Shown here: piece after piece, positions 12,180 to 30,140 of the stretch
Numbering within the stretch: position 1 is the stretch's first letter
Layout: every line of letters begins with the position of its first letter
DNA from: Paulownia fortunei
Taxonomy: Eukaryota; Streptophyta; Magnoliopsida; Lamiales; Paulowniaceae
NCBI GenBank assembly: GCA_019321725.1
Contig: CM033112.1
Span: 24,024,509-24,088,508 of the forward strand
DNA length: 64,000 nt
Direction: 5' to 3'
Program-made: the position numbers and the translations under genes
The notes under the pieces: model-generated
Told to the model about the DNA's origin: nothing
The model's input: the letters and a program-made list of their open reading frames with translations, nothing else
Database searches by the model: none

Positions 12180-13585
12180 CAGCATCATAAGAATCAGCCA
12201 TGTCTACATGGACATATGGTTTCATTCTTGTGTTCCCTGCTGAAACAGAATCAGCCAAAGATGGAGAGCATTACAGACGTTTCAACACATGGAAACTTAC
12301 TTTTACTTAATTCAGTTGTGAGCGCATACCAATGAGAAAATACAACCTACAAGGACTCCAAATATGAGTGCTGACCACATGATTAGAAACAATCATAGGC
12401 TTAAACAGTCCAAAAATGAGTGCATAGAACTTTCCTCTCTATGATCAAAAAGGCCCACGGCTAAGTCCAAGTTACAAGTGAACAAGATATCTCATCACAC
12501 ACTAACAAAGACAAATCTGACTAACATCTTGAAAGGGCTGAAAACTAAATTAAGATAATGCCATATGAAAAATCATGAAACTGGGGATCATGATATTATC
12601 AAGTACCAAATAACTACTATGAAATAACAGACCAGAACATGAAACATTAAGTAGAAGAACTACAGAAAACATCACGAAGTTACAAAAAAAAAAAAGATCA
12701 TAATCAATAACTTGTGCATGTCAAGGACAATCAACAGTAGAATTACGTGCAATAGATGAGCAAGGCCACACAACAAAAATATCAAAAGAATTGCAGGAAG
12801 AATGACTTTAAAAAAACAAGTAGAGGGACAATGTCCAGAGTTTTCAGGCAAACCAACATGCCAATTGCTGGTCATATTCAGCAAAGTATGTCTATATGAC
12901 ACATGATTTACAATAAAAACACATGCCACGTCCATATCATAGATAATCAGCAATAATAACAAATGACCAAATATTGATACAACTTCTGAAGTACTCAATA
13001 AATACTTATGGGAGAGGGGAAATTTCAAAAATTCTAGAGCAAATGGATATTCACAACAGCCAACCGAGATTCCATCTAGGAAGTTTTCACCACCCATAGC
13101 CAAAATATGCAGTAAAGGTCAGTGCTTTGAAGCGAGACCATTAGCCTGCTATCAGTAAATGACATTAAGTCTAAGAAACCAACACTGCAGCAAAAATGTC
13201 AAACACTGGCAACCATAATCTCAAATCTTTTCACTTTTTTTTTTTTACCTGCTGACATTGCAATAACCAGAAAAATCAAAGTCACAGCCTATTCATTCAT
13301 GATACTCTTGCGGAAGCGTTCAAATATATAGACATGCTGCATTGTTCATACCAAACCTACATTTTCAGCATCATAATCATAAATATGGTACCTTTTAGCC
13401 TAGCCAACTTCCCACAGGAGATATTGGTCCCTAAGCTAGAGGCCACCTCACATGCAGCGTAACAAGTGATAACCTTAGAAACTTTGCTGTGGGCTTCGGC
13501 TAGATGTTGATGAATCCCTGCAGGCCATGATCCCTTAGGCAATTCCATGTTTGCGTTATCAAACCATCAACATGTACAAAAACAC
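12180..13585 (-). pseudogene. Decayed inverted partial copy of DWF5 (exons 2, 3, 4 and part of 7)
   Basis: Read on the minus strand, this block matches the DWF5 gene next door. The exon 2-like part (about 13585-13392) shares gcaaacatgg and catggcctgcagggattcat with the gene, but a Trp codon has become TAG and a frame shift follows. The exon 3-like part (13145-13091) begins gctaatggt after an AG acceptor, is 55 instead of 56 bases, and contains TGA. The exon 4-like part (about 12416-12325) still reads FGLFKPMIVSNHV and shares cactcat.tttgga. A short exon 7-like piece (about 12230-12180) shares atgaaac.atatg and tggctgattct. Intron 2 sequence is also recognisable down to about 13255, so this is a genomic duplication and not a processed copy. 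Exons 5 and 6 were not found. It cannot encode a reductase. Confidence 0.85.
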
Positions 13586-14054
13586 AGGAACAAGCTCAGT
13601 ATAGTAGCTCTAAACAGAATCAGAGAAAAGCCACCCTGCTCATCAAAGTGACCAATCATTAACATATTCAGACTAGTTGATTAGTTACTATTGCAGTAAG
13701 TTTCTTTTATTAGCTAACTGTAACAGGAATATTTATGGAACTCATCCTCATAATTCAGCCACCTAAGTTCCCAAGGAAATAACGCATTAAATATCTCAAG
13801 TAAGCAACTTAACTATAGCTTATGCACAAGATTCAGCCTTGCTGATACACTATATTACTGAAACGGTGCATTAAAGTGGGGTTTAAACAGGCTTTCTTTC
13901 AGGGACATTCCACAATGGTAGTATTACAGACAAATTGAAATAACTTAACCTAACAAATTCAGATACGAATTTCTCCTCAACAATATGGGCCTTACTTAAC
14001 CCATTAAACAACCAATTCTACATCTACAAATACAACCTAGTTCTAGGTACATTC
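13586..14054. other. Spacer between decayed DWF5 copy and trihelix gene
   Basis: Weak similarity to DWF5 intron 1 appears to continue to about 13640 on the minus strand (shared tctgat and tgagct words at similar spacing). The rest is probably the 3' UTR of the minus-strand trihelix gene. No gene is seen. Confidence 0.4.
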
Positions 14055-15116
14055 TCAATTACTACTATCACTATTGTTATTATTATTAGCATCATTGTTA
14101 TTGCTAATCCCATGGTGGTTATTGTTGGTCCCAGGCCTCCTGTTCTTCAGCTGCGAAAGTTCCAGCTGTGTCTTCATGAAGTACTGCATCCTCTGCAACT
14201 CCAGCTCCTTGGCAAACTTCATCCTCTGCTTCTCCATCTCCACCAACTGCTGCAGCTTTGCAGTCTCTGCTTGCTCATAAGCCTCTCCAAATTTCAAGAT
14301 AGCCCGAGTCAGCTCCCTCATAGAATTCCCCCAATTACTCTCCTTATTTGCGCTTCCATTTCCTCCATCATTTTTCTTATTCATCATCCCATGCCCCACC
14401 GCACTAGCGCTATTAACCATCTGGGTTTCCCTCTGGATCCTCGGCCTCTTATAACTCTCAGGAGGCAAACCATCAGACGAATCCACAGAATTCTCCGGTT
14501 CAGACTCATCATCCGAGTCGACAGGGGGCCTTTTGCGATTCGGCTTCTGCTGAGGCTGAAACCTCTCCTGCAGCGCAGAAGATGATCTAACCCCAACTGG
14601 AATCCCCATAGGGACCCTTTGGTACATATTATTAGCATCGGTGGTGGGCGGAGGAGTGGAGTTCAATTTAGCGGTGGGGCCGATCAATTCATCGAGCTTG
14701 TCAAAAAATCGCCACTTACTGGGTCCACCACCTGAGGCGATCTTGGCCTTCTCAATCTTGTACTTCTTCTTGACAGTATCAATCCGATTCTTGCACTGGA
14801 TATCAGTTTTATGGGTTTTAGTATAATCCTCTCGGCTGCTAACAATGTCAGCTACATCTTTCCAGTGCTTCTGCTTGAGATTACCCCGGCTCAACTCCAA
14901 GTACCTTTCGCCCCAAGCGTCGATTAAGACAGCGGTGGCGCCTTCGCTCCAGCAATCCTCTCTGCCGCCGCCGGAGCCGGGGGTTTTGTGGTGGTGCTGA
15001 ATGGGGAGAGCAAGGGTAAGAGAATTGGAAGAAGGCGGGGCGGCGGCAACGGTGACGGTGATCCGGCCGTTAGGAGTGGGGGAAGGGTGGGACTGGATTT
15101 CGTCATCTTCTTCCAT
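14055..15116 (-). CDS. Trihelix transcription factor, SIP1/ASIL-like clade
   Basis: This is a nuclear DNA-binding protein of 353 residues in one exon. The trihelix (Myb/SANT-like) domain covers roughly residues 53-142: it starts with DCWSEGATAVLIDAWGERYL, continues through HWKDVADIVSSR and QCKNRIDTVKKKYKIEK, and ends with KWRFFDKLDELIG. The first conserved Trp and the third-helix KWRFF pattern fit the SIP1 clade, which includes the ASIL and ENAP proteins that repress seed-maturation and other genes. After an acidic linker and a basic PNRKRPP nuclear-localisation candidate, a long charged coiled coil (KLQQLVEMEKQRMKFAKELE region) fits the clade's C-terminal dimerisation helix. The tail is Asn-rich and low complexity. 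The chosen start is the first Met, in a good ATGG context. Target genes cannot be deduced. Confidence 0.93.
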   Translation of the reverse strand: MEEDDEIQSHPSPTPNGRITVTVAAAPPSSNSLTLALPIQHHHKTPGSGGGREDCWSEGATAVLIDAWGERYLELSRGNLKQKHWKDVADIVSSREDYTKTHKTDIQCKNRIDTVKKKYKIEKAKIASGGGPSKWRFFDKLDELIGPTAKLNSTPPPTTDANNMYQRVPMGIPVGVRSSSALQERFQPQQKPNRKRPPVDSDDESEPENSVDSSDGLPPESYKRPRIQRETQMVNSASAVGHGMMNKKNDGGNGSANKESNWGNSMRELTRAILKFGEAYEQAETAKLQQLVEMEKQRMKFAKELELQRMQYFMKTQLELSQLKNRRPGTNNNHHGISNNNDANNNNNSDSSN

Positions 15117-15146
15117 GGATAGATGAGATCTGGGTAGTTGGATGTC

Positions 15147-15173
15147 GAGAGAGAGAGAGAGAGAGAGAGAGAA
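15147..15173. repeat. (GA)n microsatellite in trihelix 5' region
   Basis: About 13 GA dinucleotides directly upstream of the trihelix start codon, read as CT on the coding strand. GA/CT runs are common in plant 5' UTRs and can be bound by BPC/GAGA-type factors. Confidence 0.85.
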
Positions 15174-15837
15174 ATAGGGTTTAGTTAGGTTGACCGGCGG
15201 AAATGAGGCGTTTGTGAATTGTGTTGGTTAAGCAGGAAGGAGGAATGGTTAGGATGATGATGAGGAGGAAGGGGGGGGGGATGGGTCCCAGGGGACGACG
15301 CCGTATTAGGTGCAATTTTGTTTATGTTGAGTTGACGGGAAAAAAACGGAGGCGGAGGGAGGCAGTGGGCAGTGGGCGGCGACGTCAAGGCCCAAAAGTT
15401 GATATTAATAAATTACTTTTACTTGGATCCACATCCATTCTCATTGAACCGAACCCGCAGCTTCTTAGTCACTATACTACTCCCTCTGCTCTCCACTCTC
15501 TTTTAACTCTCGCTTATTACTTACTTCAAACTCAAATTTCTCTCATTCTATCTCGCCACTACGCTTTCCTCCACACTCTCTAATCTACTATTCCTGCGTA
15601 TTAAGAATTTATTTTGTAAAAAATATAATATATATTTAGTTTTTTTTTTATTTTTTCTATTCACTTCAATTTGAGTTTTAAAAGCAAATGAAAACATATA
15701 AATCACCTTAAAATTTTCTATTTCCAAATAAATACTCTTCAAGGACTGGTGCTCAAATTAAATTTATGCATCTCTATCTCTCTTTTTCTTTTTTCCCTTT
15801 TGAATTATTATTTTCAGTATTTTGATTAAGATCCATC

Positions 15838-15888
15838 AAGTCTTGAGTCTTGAGTCTTGGGTCTTGAGTCTTAAGTCTTGAGTCTTGC
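15838..15888. repeat. 7-bp minisatellite, unit tcttgag
   Basis: Seven near-identical units of tcttgag, with single-base variants tcttggg and tcttaag, in the non-coding interval between the trihelix and FAM32A-like genes. Confidence 0.85.
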
Positions 15889-16831
15889 TTAGTTATCATT
15901 TGCAGAGTCCAAAATACCCATCCAACATTACATCAAATCAAAATCTAAAAGTCAGGGTCTCAATACAGAATTAAGTCAGAACTTAGGGACCTTAATGAAA
16001 ATCCCCCTTTTCCTTTTTCTCATAATACTCTACTAGAACCAGAACCACTGCGCTTTCGTGCAATCGAAATTTAATTTTGGATTTTCTCTTCTTCTTCTTC
16101 TTCTTCTTACCCAGGTATGCTATCTTATAATAGCTTTTACCCATGCCAATCAAAGTAATCTCAAATCTGAAGCTTATCGTCGTTGCCTTATCGTTTTTTT
16201 TTTTTTTTTTTTTGTCTTTCTCCTATGTTAGTATTGGGATTTTGAATTACGCAATAAAATTGATTCTTTGAGGGATTCTTCACCTCTCAGATTTTCTTCT
16301 TGGAATATCGTTTTAATCTCGTCAAGGCCTAAAATTTAGGTTGATGTTGGTGGATATTCATCCTCTCCTTAAATTCATCAATTAAATCTTAAGTGTTCGA
16401 CTTTTGGTTAAGAAAAGATTTATGTTTAATTATCGTCATCCTGTGAACACCGGAAGTAAGTTTAATCTATAGCGTGGCTGAGCGTGCTTATAGAGCTATT
16501 ATGGGCATTTTTTTTCCTTGCTCTCTCATTTGTTGGGCCATTCATATATTAGTCGATTAAGTTATTGTTTTCAATCATGTAGTGTCATTTATTTCTGTTT
16601 GCATCTTTCATCAATCAAGTCCTAGGCACTCATTTCAGGCATCCATGCACCTACATTTGTCTGGTTGCCTCTGTTTCTCCACTCTTATGTTTGATTGACA
16701 TCCTCCAAGTTGATTCCCTCCCCTGCCTTTTCTATCTATCACTATAATTACCGCAGCATTGGATTATGCATTGAGAAATATTGGACCACGTCCATGGTTT
16801 GAGTATTTTGTTGCCTCTAGTGGCAGGAGAA

Positions 16832-18130
16832 ATGTCTGCATATGATAATGTTGTTGGAGGGAAGCTGAAGCTTAAGGGTAAGGCTCTGGATGTGAAGGCT
16901 GGTGGGATGAAGAAAAAGAAGAAGCAGAAGAAGCAAAATGAGCAAATTTCTCAGGCTGTAGAAAGTGAGTTTTCTTAAAGTTTTTTCTTTTCACGTCGAC
17001 GAACATCATTTACTTGTTTTTGCAATGTCATTTTCTTAAATTTTTTGCGTTTTAGTTTTATTATAATGGGGACTCCTCTAAACTAGCTAAGTTAATTCAC
17101 TTTTTTTGCATGATTTTCCCTGTCCAAGTTATGGAAATTGGTTGGAGAGTGCCTGTGGGGAAGGATACTCAAGAGGAAATGGGCATTTCCGTTTTAGTTG
17201 TATGTTGTGCATGGGTAGCTTGTTATAATCCTTTGAATTATACTCCAAGAATCATTTGCAGTAGTTATGGGAACAACTTGTTTGGGCACACAAACTAGGT
17301 GTCATGGACTTATACTAGTTGACATCCTGCTATTCGTATTGTCTCAAACCTACAAGCACCCATTACTGTCTTAATTTTGACTGTTAACTTCTCTTTATGT
17401 CTTGGTGGATTCTGAACAGAATTCATAATGATAGGCAAATAGACGGCCCATGTCCAAATTTGTGGAATTGTTTTCCTTTTTATTTGTTGAATCATAATAT
17501 AGCACATTGTTGTACCCTGTTATTTGTATGTACGGTTTTGACAAGGGAACAAGTAAGGGTGTTATTATATTAGCAACCAAATTGCTGTTGCAGCCTTTGT
17601 GTGCTTGTGTGTGTGCGCGCGCGCATGCACGCCTGCGTGTATTTGGATATCACTGTGTGTGCATTGAATATTTTGCAGTCAGAACTGCTGTTTGTGCAAG
17701 GAGTCTGGGGTTGAGTTGTTTCCCTAAGGTGTTTCAAGATTCCGAGTCACATGATGATAATAGTCATGTTGGAATCCTGCTTTGCTGCCCACTTTTCAAA
17801 TACTTTCTCCTTCTCTTGGTTTTTTGTCATCTTTATCCCTTCTTTACTTAGTTCTCACTCTGTATAGGTGAGAGTGCAGAGCTGTTAACTGATTTGAACA
17901 AGGAAGAGGCTACTGATGCTAACAAACCCATCGGAGATGGGAGTTCCACTCATTGGGATGCTAATCTCACCCCAGCTGAGAGACGCTACATGGAACAAAG
18001 AGAGAAAATTGACTCTTATAAGCTGGCAAAGACATCTAATAAATCACACCGTGACCGTATTGAGGATTTCAATCAGTATCTTGCAAATATGAGTGAGCAT
18101 TATGACATTCCTAAAGTTGGCCCAGGCTAA
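16832..18130 (+). CDS. FAM32A-like small conserved protein
   Basis: There are two coding exons, 16832-16964 and 17868-18130, joined within an AGT Ser codon; 131 residues. The N-terminus MSAYDNVVGGKLKLKGKALD, the following Lys-rich run (KKKKKQKK) and the C-terminal TPAERRYMEQREKI and FNQYLANMSEHYDIPKVGPG match the eukaryotic FAM32A family (human about 112 residues). Human FAM32A has been placed in the catalytic spliceosome near the 5' splice site. A role in splicing is therefore likely but inferred here. An in-frame ATG at 16781 is rejected as start because family members begin at MSAYDN and the sequence before 16832 looks like the end of a 5' UTR intron (cctctag / ggcag). The intron holds an alternating GT/GC tract. 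The gene converges on VHA-A. Confidence 0.9.
17606..17632. repeat. Alternating purine-pyrimidine (TG/CG) tract
   Basis: An almost perfect alternating purine-pyrimidine run, tgtgtgtgtg followed by cgcgcgcgcatgcac, within the only coding intron of the FAM32A-like gene. Such runs can adopt Z-DNA under torsional stress. CpG-rich alternation is unusual in this AT-rich locus. Confidence 0.8.
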
Positions 18131-19909
18131 GTAATGAATCAAGTCCATAGCATAGCATATGCAATCTCACTCATGGAATATCCAGTGGGATTTTAAAAGC
18201 CCTAATGCTTCCCCTATGACCATTTGACTCTGCTTCTAGTATTGTATTCATAACCAATGTTGTGTTGCTCTGTTGTCTTTCTTTACTGTAGACCTTTTCC
18301 GCTCTTGTCAATTATGTTTTATGCTGTAAACTTGTTTTTATATGTTTCTCTCTTATATAGCTATCAAGGTTGATGAACCTGCATGTCTCCATCTATTTTA
18401 TGAAGTATTTGCTCACACTACGTAGTAATTTTCTGTCTTGAGTGGTAAGAGTTTTTCTTGAAATCAATGGTATAATATTCCGTCATAAATGCTATGGAAA
18501 AATCATTTTTTTGAATCCCATGATGTTGACATAGTGATATTTTCCTTGAACTTTCCCCTTGTCAAATTCAGGATCTTTCGAACTTAGTTTTTAGCCTTTT
18601 GATTTTAAAGTCTTGCCATCTTGTTATAACCCTCTACTAAAGATACCTCCATCCCCACTTCTTTTTTTCCTCCCTATTATCAGCATCACTGCAAGTAATT
18701 TTATGGAACACTAAGTCTCTAGTCACTGAGTCTCTTGCTCTCACAGTGAGGACAATGCAAGGATCTTAAAATATTTGTGTGGGATAAAATAACAACGTAC
18801 TGAGATCAATAGAGTATTTACTATTTTCAGCGCCATCATGGCGGGCATCAACTATAATGCATATGCCAAAATTACACAATGCTCGTAACAATAAAATTAA
18901 CTTTAAAGTATATATTCAAAGATGTTGCTGCAGATGGAAACATATTTTTGTGGTTCGGTTCCTCACTTCCCTTCAACATGAAAGGCTTTGTAAACAACGG
19001 AATCTAGCTAGTTTAGAAAAGTGTTAATCATACTAACTGCAGGAACCACATATCATAAATTGCCATACATAATGCCACTGCAGGAAACCTACTTTGACAC
19101 CCAAAGACCCGTTTTTCCTCACTTGGCTTCGATGGCGAAAGGCTTGGTAAATGAGGCAATCTAACCAATTTAGAAAAGTGTTCCAACTGATACTGAACTA
19201 GAGGAACTACAGAACATCATAAATTGTCATTCATAAGTGCAGCAAACGTACTTTATGGACAGAAAGACCCGTTTCTTCGAACAATAAATGTATCAGAACA
19301 GACAGGCAAATGTATAGTACTGGGTTTTTTCTTTCATAACCACAAAATACTAATCACAACACTATCAACTGGCATACAAATTGTAGCTCCAATAAGATCA
19401 CTTCAGTCTGGTGACTACTAAGGAAAATGCAACATTGCTGATTTCTAGACTTCCAACCACATCCAAGAAGAGTCGGAAAATCTAGATAGCTGAATATTAT
19501 GTATTTCGCACCTACATGCAATAGTTAGCAAACAGAAGACTAGGAATGGCAAGATAGGTAGGATAAACAAATAGAAGACATACATGGTCTGTATATAAAT
19601 CATTGCACATCTCAAATTGTACTGCTACAATTTATTAACACCACAAAAACATATGCAAAATAATGCCTGACTGATGCCCTCTTATTACTGACCAAAACTC
19701 ATGGGGCATTAACAAAGTACAAGATAAATATAGCTACACAAACAATATTGAACATGAGCCAAACCATCATCTCAATGAAAGCCTCACAACTAGCATGCCT
19801 CGTCACTTTCTTCATAGAGGAAGAACAACAGAATAACCCAGTTTACCCATCAATTTGAGTGGATGGTAAGATAACAACATGATCTACCATGAGCAAATGC
19901 ATACATACA
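18131..19909. other. Convergent intergenic region, FAM32A-like / VHA-A
   Basis: It contains the 3' UTRs of two converging genes. No coding sequence is supported. The main structure is a duplicated 155-bp block at 18957-19270 (separate entry). Confidence 0.6.
18957..19270. repeat. Direct tandem duplication, unit about 155 bp, two diverged copies
   Basis: Copy 1 (about 18957-19110) and copy 2 (about 19111-19270) share, in order: cctcactt, gaaaggctt, gtaaa, caatct/gaatct, tttagaaaagtgtt, catcataaattg or atcataaattg, and aaagacccg at the end. Divergence is substantial, so the event is not recent. No open frame is conserved between copies. Confidence 0.85.
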
Positions 19910-27817
<7,908 letters not shown>

Positions 27818-29236
27818 ATTTCGAGATTAAACAAATCGAAATCTCAAAATTAATCAGCGATTGGAAGTGATCTCAACGAACAAGATCCGATCGGCGAAGA
27901 ACCCTCCCTTGGGGTTCCAATCAAATCTCGCACCGATTCAGATTTTTTGTCTGCGAGTGAGAGAGAAAGAGGAGAAGAGAAGAGAAGAGAACGTGAAGAG
28001 ATTGATGTAGGTAGTTGCTGCTGGTTACTGATTGACGGGAGGCCTTTGTAAATTTTGGTAATGAGGGGGGAAAGATACTCTACTTTTGGACTTTTGGACT
28101 TTGCGCAGCTAACCAATCATCTTGTGCCATGTGAGTCCAATAATGGTCCAGTTACACTTAGCTAAATGAGGTAGTGTAAAAATGTGTAGATTTAGAAAAA
28201 TAATAAAGTAATAAATTATGAGGGGAGAATTTTTGTAGAATCTTAGTTAAATGGATATATACTATGTTACACATATTTTTTTGCTTTTTGGAAATTTTAT
28301 CGACTTCATTTATGTTAGTAATTGAATATATCAAACACAAAGTATGCAGACCAAAAAAAAAAAAAAAGAAAAGAAACAAACAAACATAAATACTCCTGTA
28401 TTGAACTTGATTGATAGGATCCTCATCCTATGATTTCAATGCTTAAACCACTATGAATCCATCTACTTCACATGGACAAGAACACGGCAATATAATAAAT
28501 CTTATAAATTTTAGAACACGATATGACTATTAAATATAAATTTTATACATAAAAATATAAATATACATATATACATACTTATATGTATGTATGTGATCGG
28601 TAAATAAAATATAAAGATATAAATGCAAGTATTATGAGAAATACAATCATATTTGTTATAATGTTGGGCGTATGTTAATGGATTTGTGAACTATGATCTC
28701 GTGAGTAAGAAAATTAGCATAGTCTTAAAAAAAAAAATGGAACAAGAAAGAAAGTAAATTTAGATGAGTAATACTATTTTCTATATTAAAGAAATTTTTA
28801 TTTTTGTTAAATTTGATAACCCATAAAATTATAAATATATGAAGAAAAAGAAAACGTCATGTACAAAATGCACTTGGCACATCGTATCTCATATAAGTAA
28901 TATATTTATGTTGTATTGGCGTCGGTGTCGTGTCTGTATTTATATCCGACACTACATGAAATAATTTTTTAAAATGTCAGTGTATTATAAATTTTGAATA
29001 TTGTGTTACCAAAAATATGTACAAAACATATATAGTTAATTGAGAAAATTCATATAAAATAAAGATTTTGTATGTAGAGAAATGGAGTGTATTAAAATCT
29101 CAAGGCACGTGGAAGAGTGAATATATATACAGAAGACTTGAAACCATAATAAGAAAAGGTAAAAGTACCCTAACAAAGGACAATGACTATATCATGACAA
29201 ACTCTATGAATTGCATGAGAGAGCATTGTGCGTAGG

Positions 29237-29264
29237 TACATACATACATACATACATACATACA
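29237..29264. repeat. (CATA)n tetranucleotide repeat
   Basis: About seven uninterrupted TACA/CATA units in the VHA-A / DUF3820-like intergenic region. Confidence 0.9.
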
Positions 29265-29716
29265 ACTTTAGCATTGAACTTGAGAATTTGTCAAAAGCAA
29301 AAGAGTCTCTACATAATTTGATTTCAAATCTGTAATTGAATTGTTGTTGAGAGATTGTGTGTTCACTTTTGGGGTATCTCCACTACAGCAAATGCCCCAA
29401 ACAAATCTTCCCCCCCCTTTTTTTTTTTTTTTTTTTTATCTCCTATTAAAAGTTTCTTATAACCTTGATCATAGGACTTTACTATTTGCCGGAATATGGC
29501 CATTGTTCAATCCTTATTTTTATAGTCCAAGCCCATGTAGTAATGGCCCACCATGCTCTTGACATATTAGCTCACTGGGTCCAAAGTATTTTCTTTTTCT
29601 TTTTCCAACATATCACATACAATTTGCAATCAAACTATACAAGTTGAAGTTTGAACGAGATAGTTTGTAAGTACAATAGTTGATCGCCATAATTTTAAAT
29701 TTATTTGGAAAAAACA

Positions 29717-29739
29717 ATATATATATATATATATATATA
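29717..29739. repeat. (AT)n microsatellite
   Basis: About eleven AT dinucleotides roughly 400 bases upstream of the DUF3820-like start codon. Confidence 0.9.
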
Positions 29740-30140
29740 ACTTTTGTGCCATAATTTTACTTAAACATCTGACTTAGTTTAATACGAAAGAAATCAAAAC
29801 TACCCCTAATATTAAATAATTATTTAAATTTTTGAAAAATTTAGTCATAATTTTAGTTATAAAACGCAAAATCGTCAAACTGGTAATTTAACTGATCTTG
29901 CTTATTATTTTGCAAATGCACGAGGAGGAAAAAGAAAATAAGTAATTTATGTTGTGAAGAGATTAGTTAGGATTGGAATAAGGAACATGATATGAATAGT
30001 TAAGAAATAGAGGATGAGGCATGATATGTTATCCTAAAGGTCGTCCCCAAAATTCATTATTTCAAATTGCTAAAAGAAATATAACAAAGAGATTGTTGCT
30101 TCTTTTAATCGGTTGTCAACTAGTATCATCATCGGCTGCT

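Larger units (their letters stand above)
15117..16831. promoter_or_regulatory. Divergent region: trihelix promoter and FAM32A leader
   Basis: The trihelix leader carries a GA dinucleotide run at about 15147-15173, and a G10 run lies at 15271-15280. A 7-bp minisatellite lies at 15838-15888. On the plus strand the FAM32A-like transcript probably begins near 16040-16080. It has a splice donor candidate at 16115 after a CTT-rich leader, then a 5' UTR intron ending at an AG at about 16820 or 16826, just before the start codon. A T-run sits at 16196-16212. No other gene is seen. Confidence 0.5.
27818..30140. promoter_or_regulatory. Divergent region between VHA-A and DUF3820-like gene
   Basis: Adjacent to VHA-A is a purine-rich plus strand (about 27955-28005), read as CT-rich 5' UTR on the coding strand. 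The rest is very AT-rich. It contains a CATA tetranucleotide run (29237-29264), a T-run (about 29418-29437), an AT run (29717-29739) and a G-box CACGTG at 29106-29111. No coding sequence is supported. Confidence 0.55.

Noticed and set aside
12672..13103. 143-codon open frame on the minus strand with hydrophobic segments
   Set aside because: It lies in the intron 3-like part of the decayed DWF5 copy, matches no family, and its start overlaps the broken exon 3-like sequence.
13357..13548. 63-codon minus-strand open frame as an independent small gene
   Set aside because: It is a fragment of the DWF5 exon 2-like sequence read partly in the wrong frame.
14112..14585. 157-codon plus-strand frame rich in Leu, His and Pro
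   Set aside because: It is the antisense shadow of the trihelix gene.
16781..16831. Upstream in-frame Met for the FAM32A-like protein
   Set aside because: Family members start at MSAYDN, and this stretch looks like the end of a 5' UTR intron.
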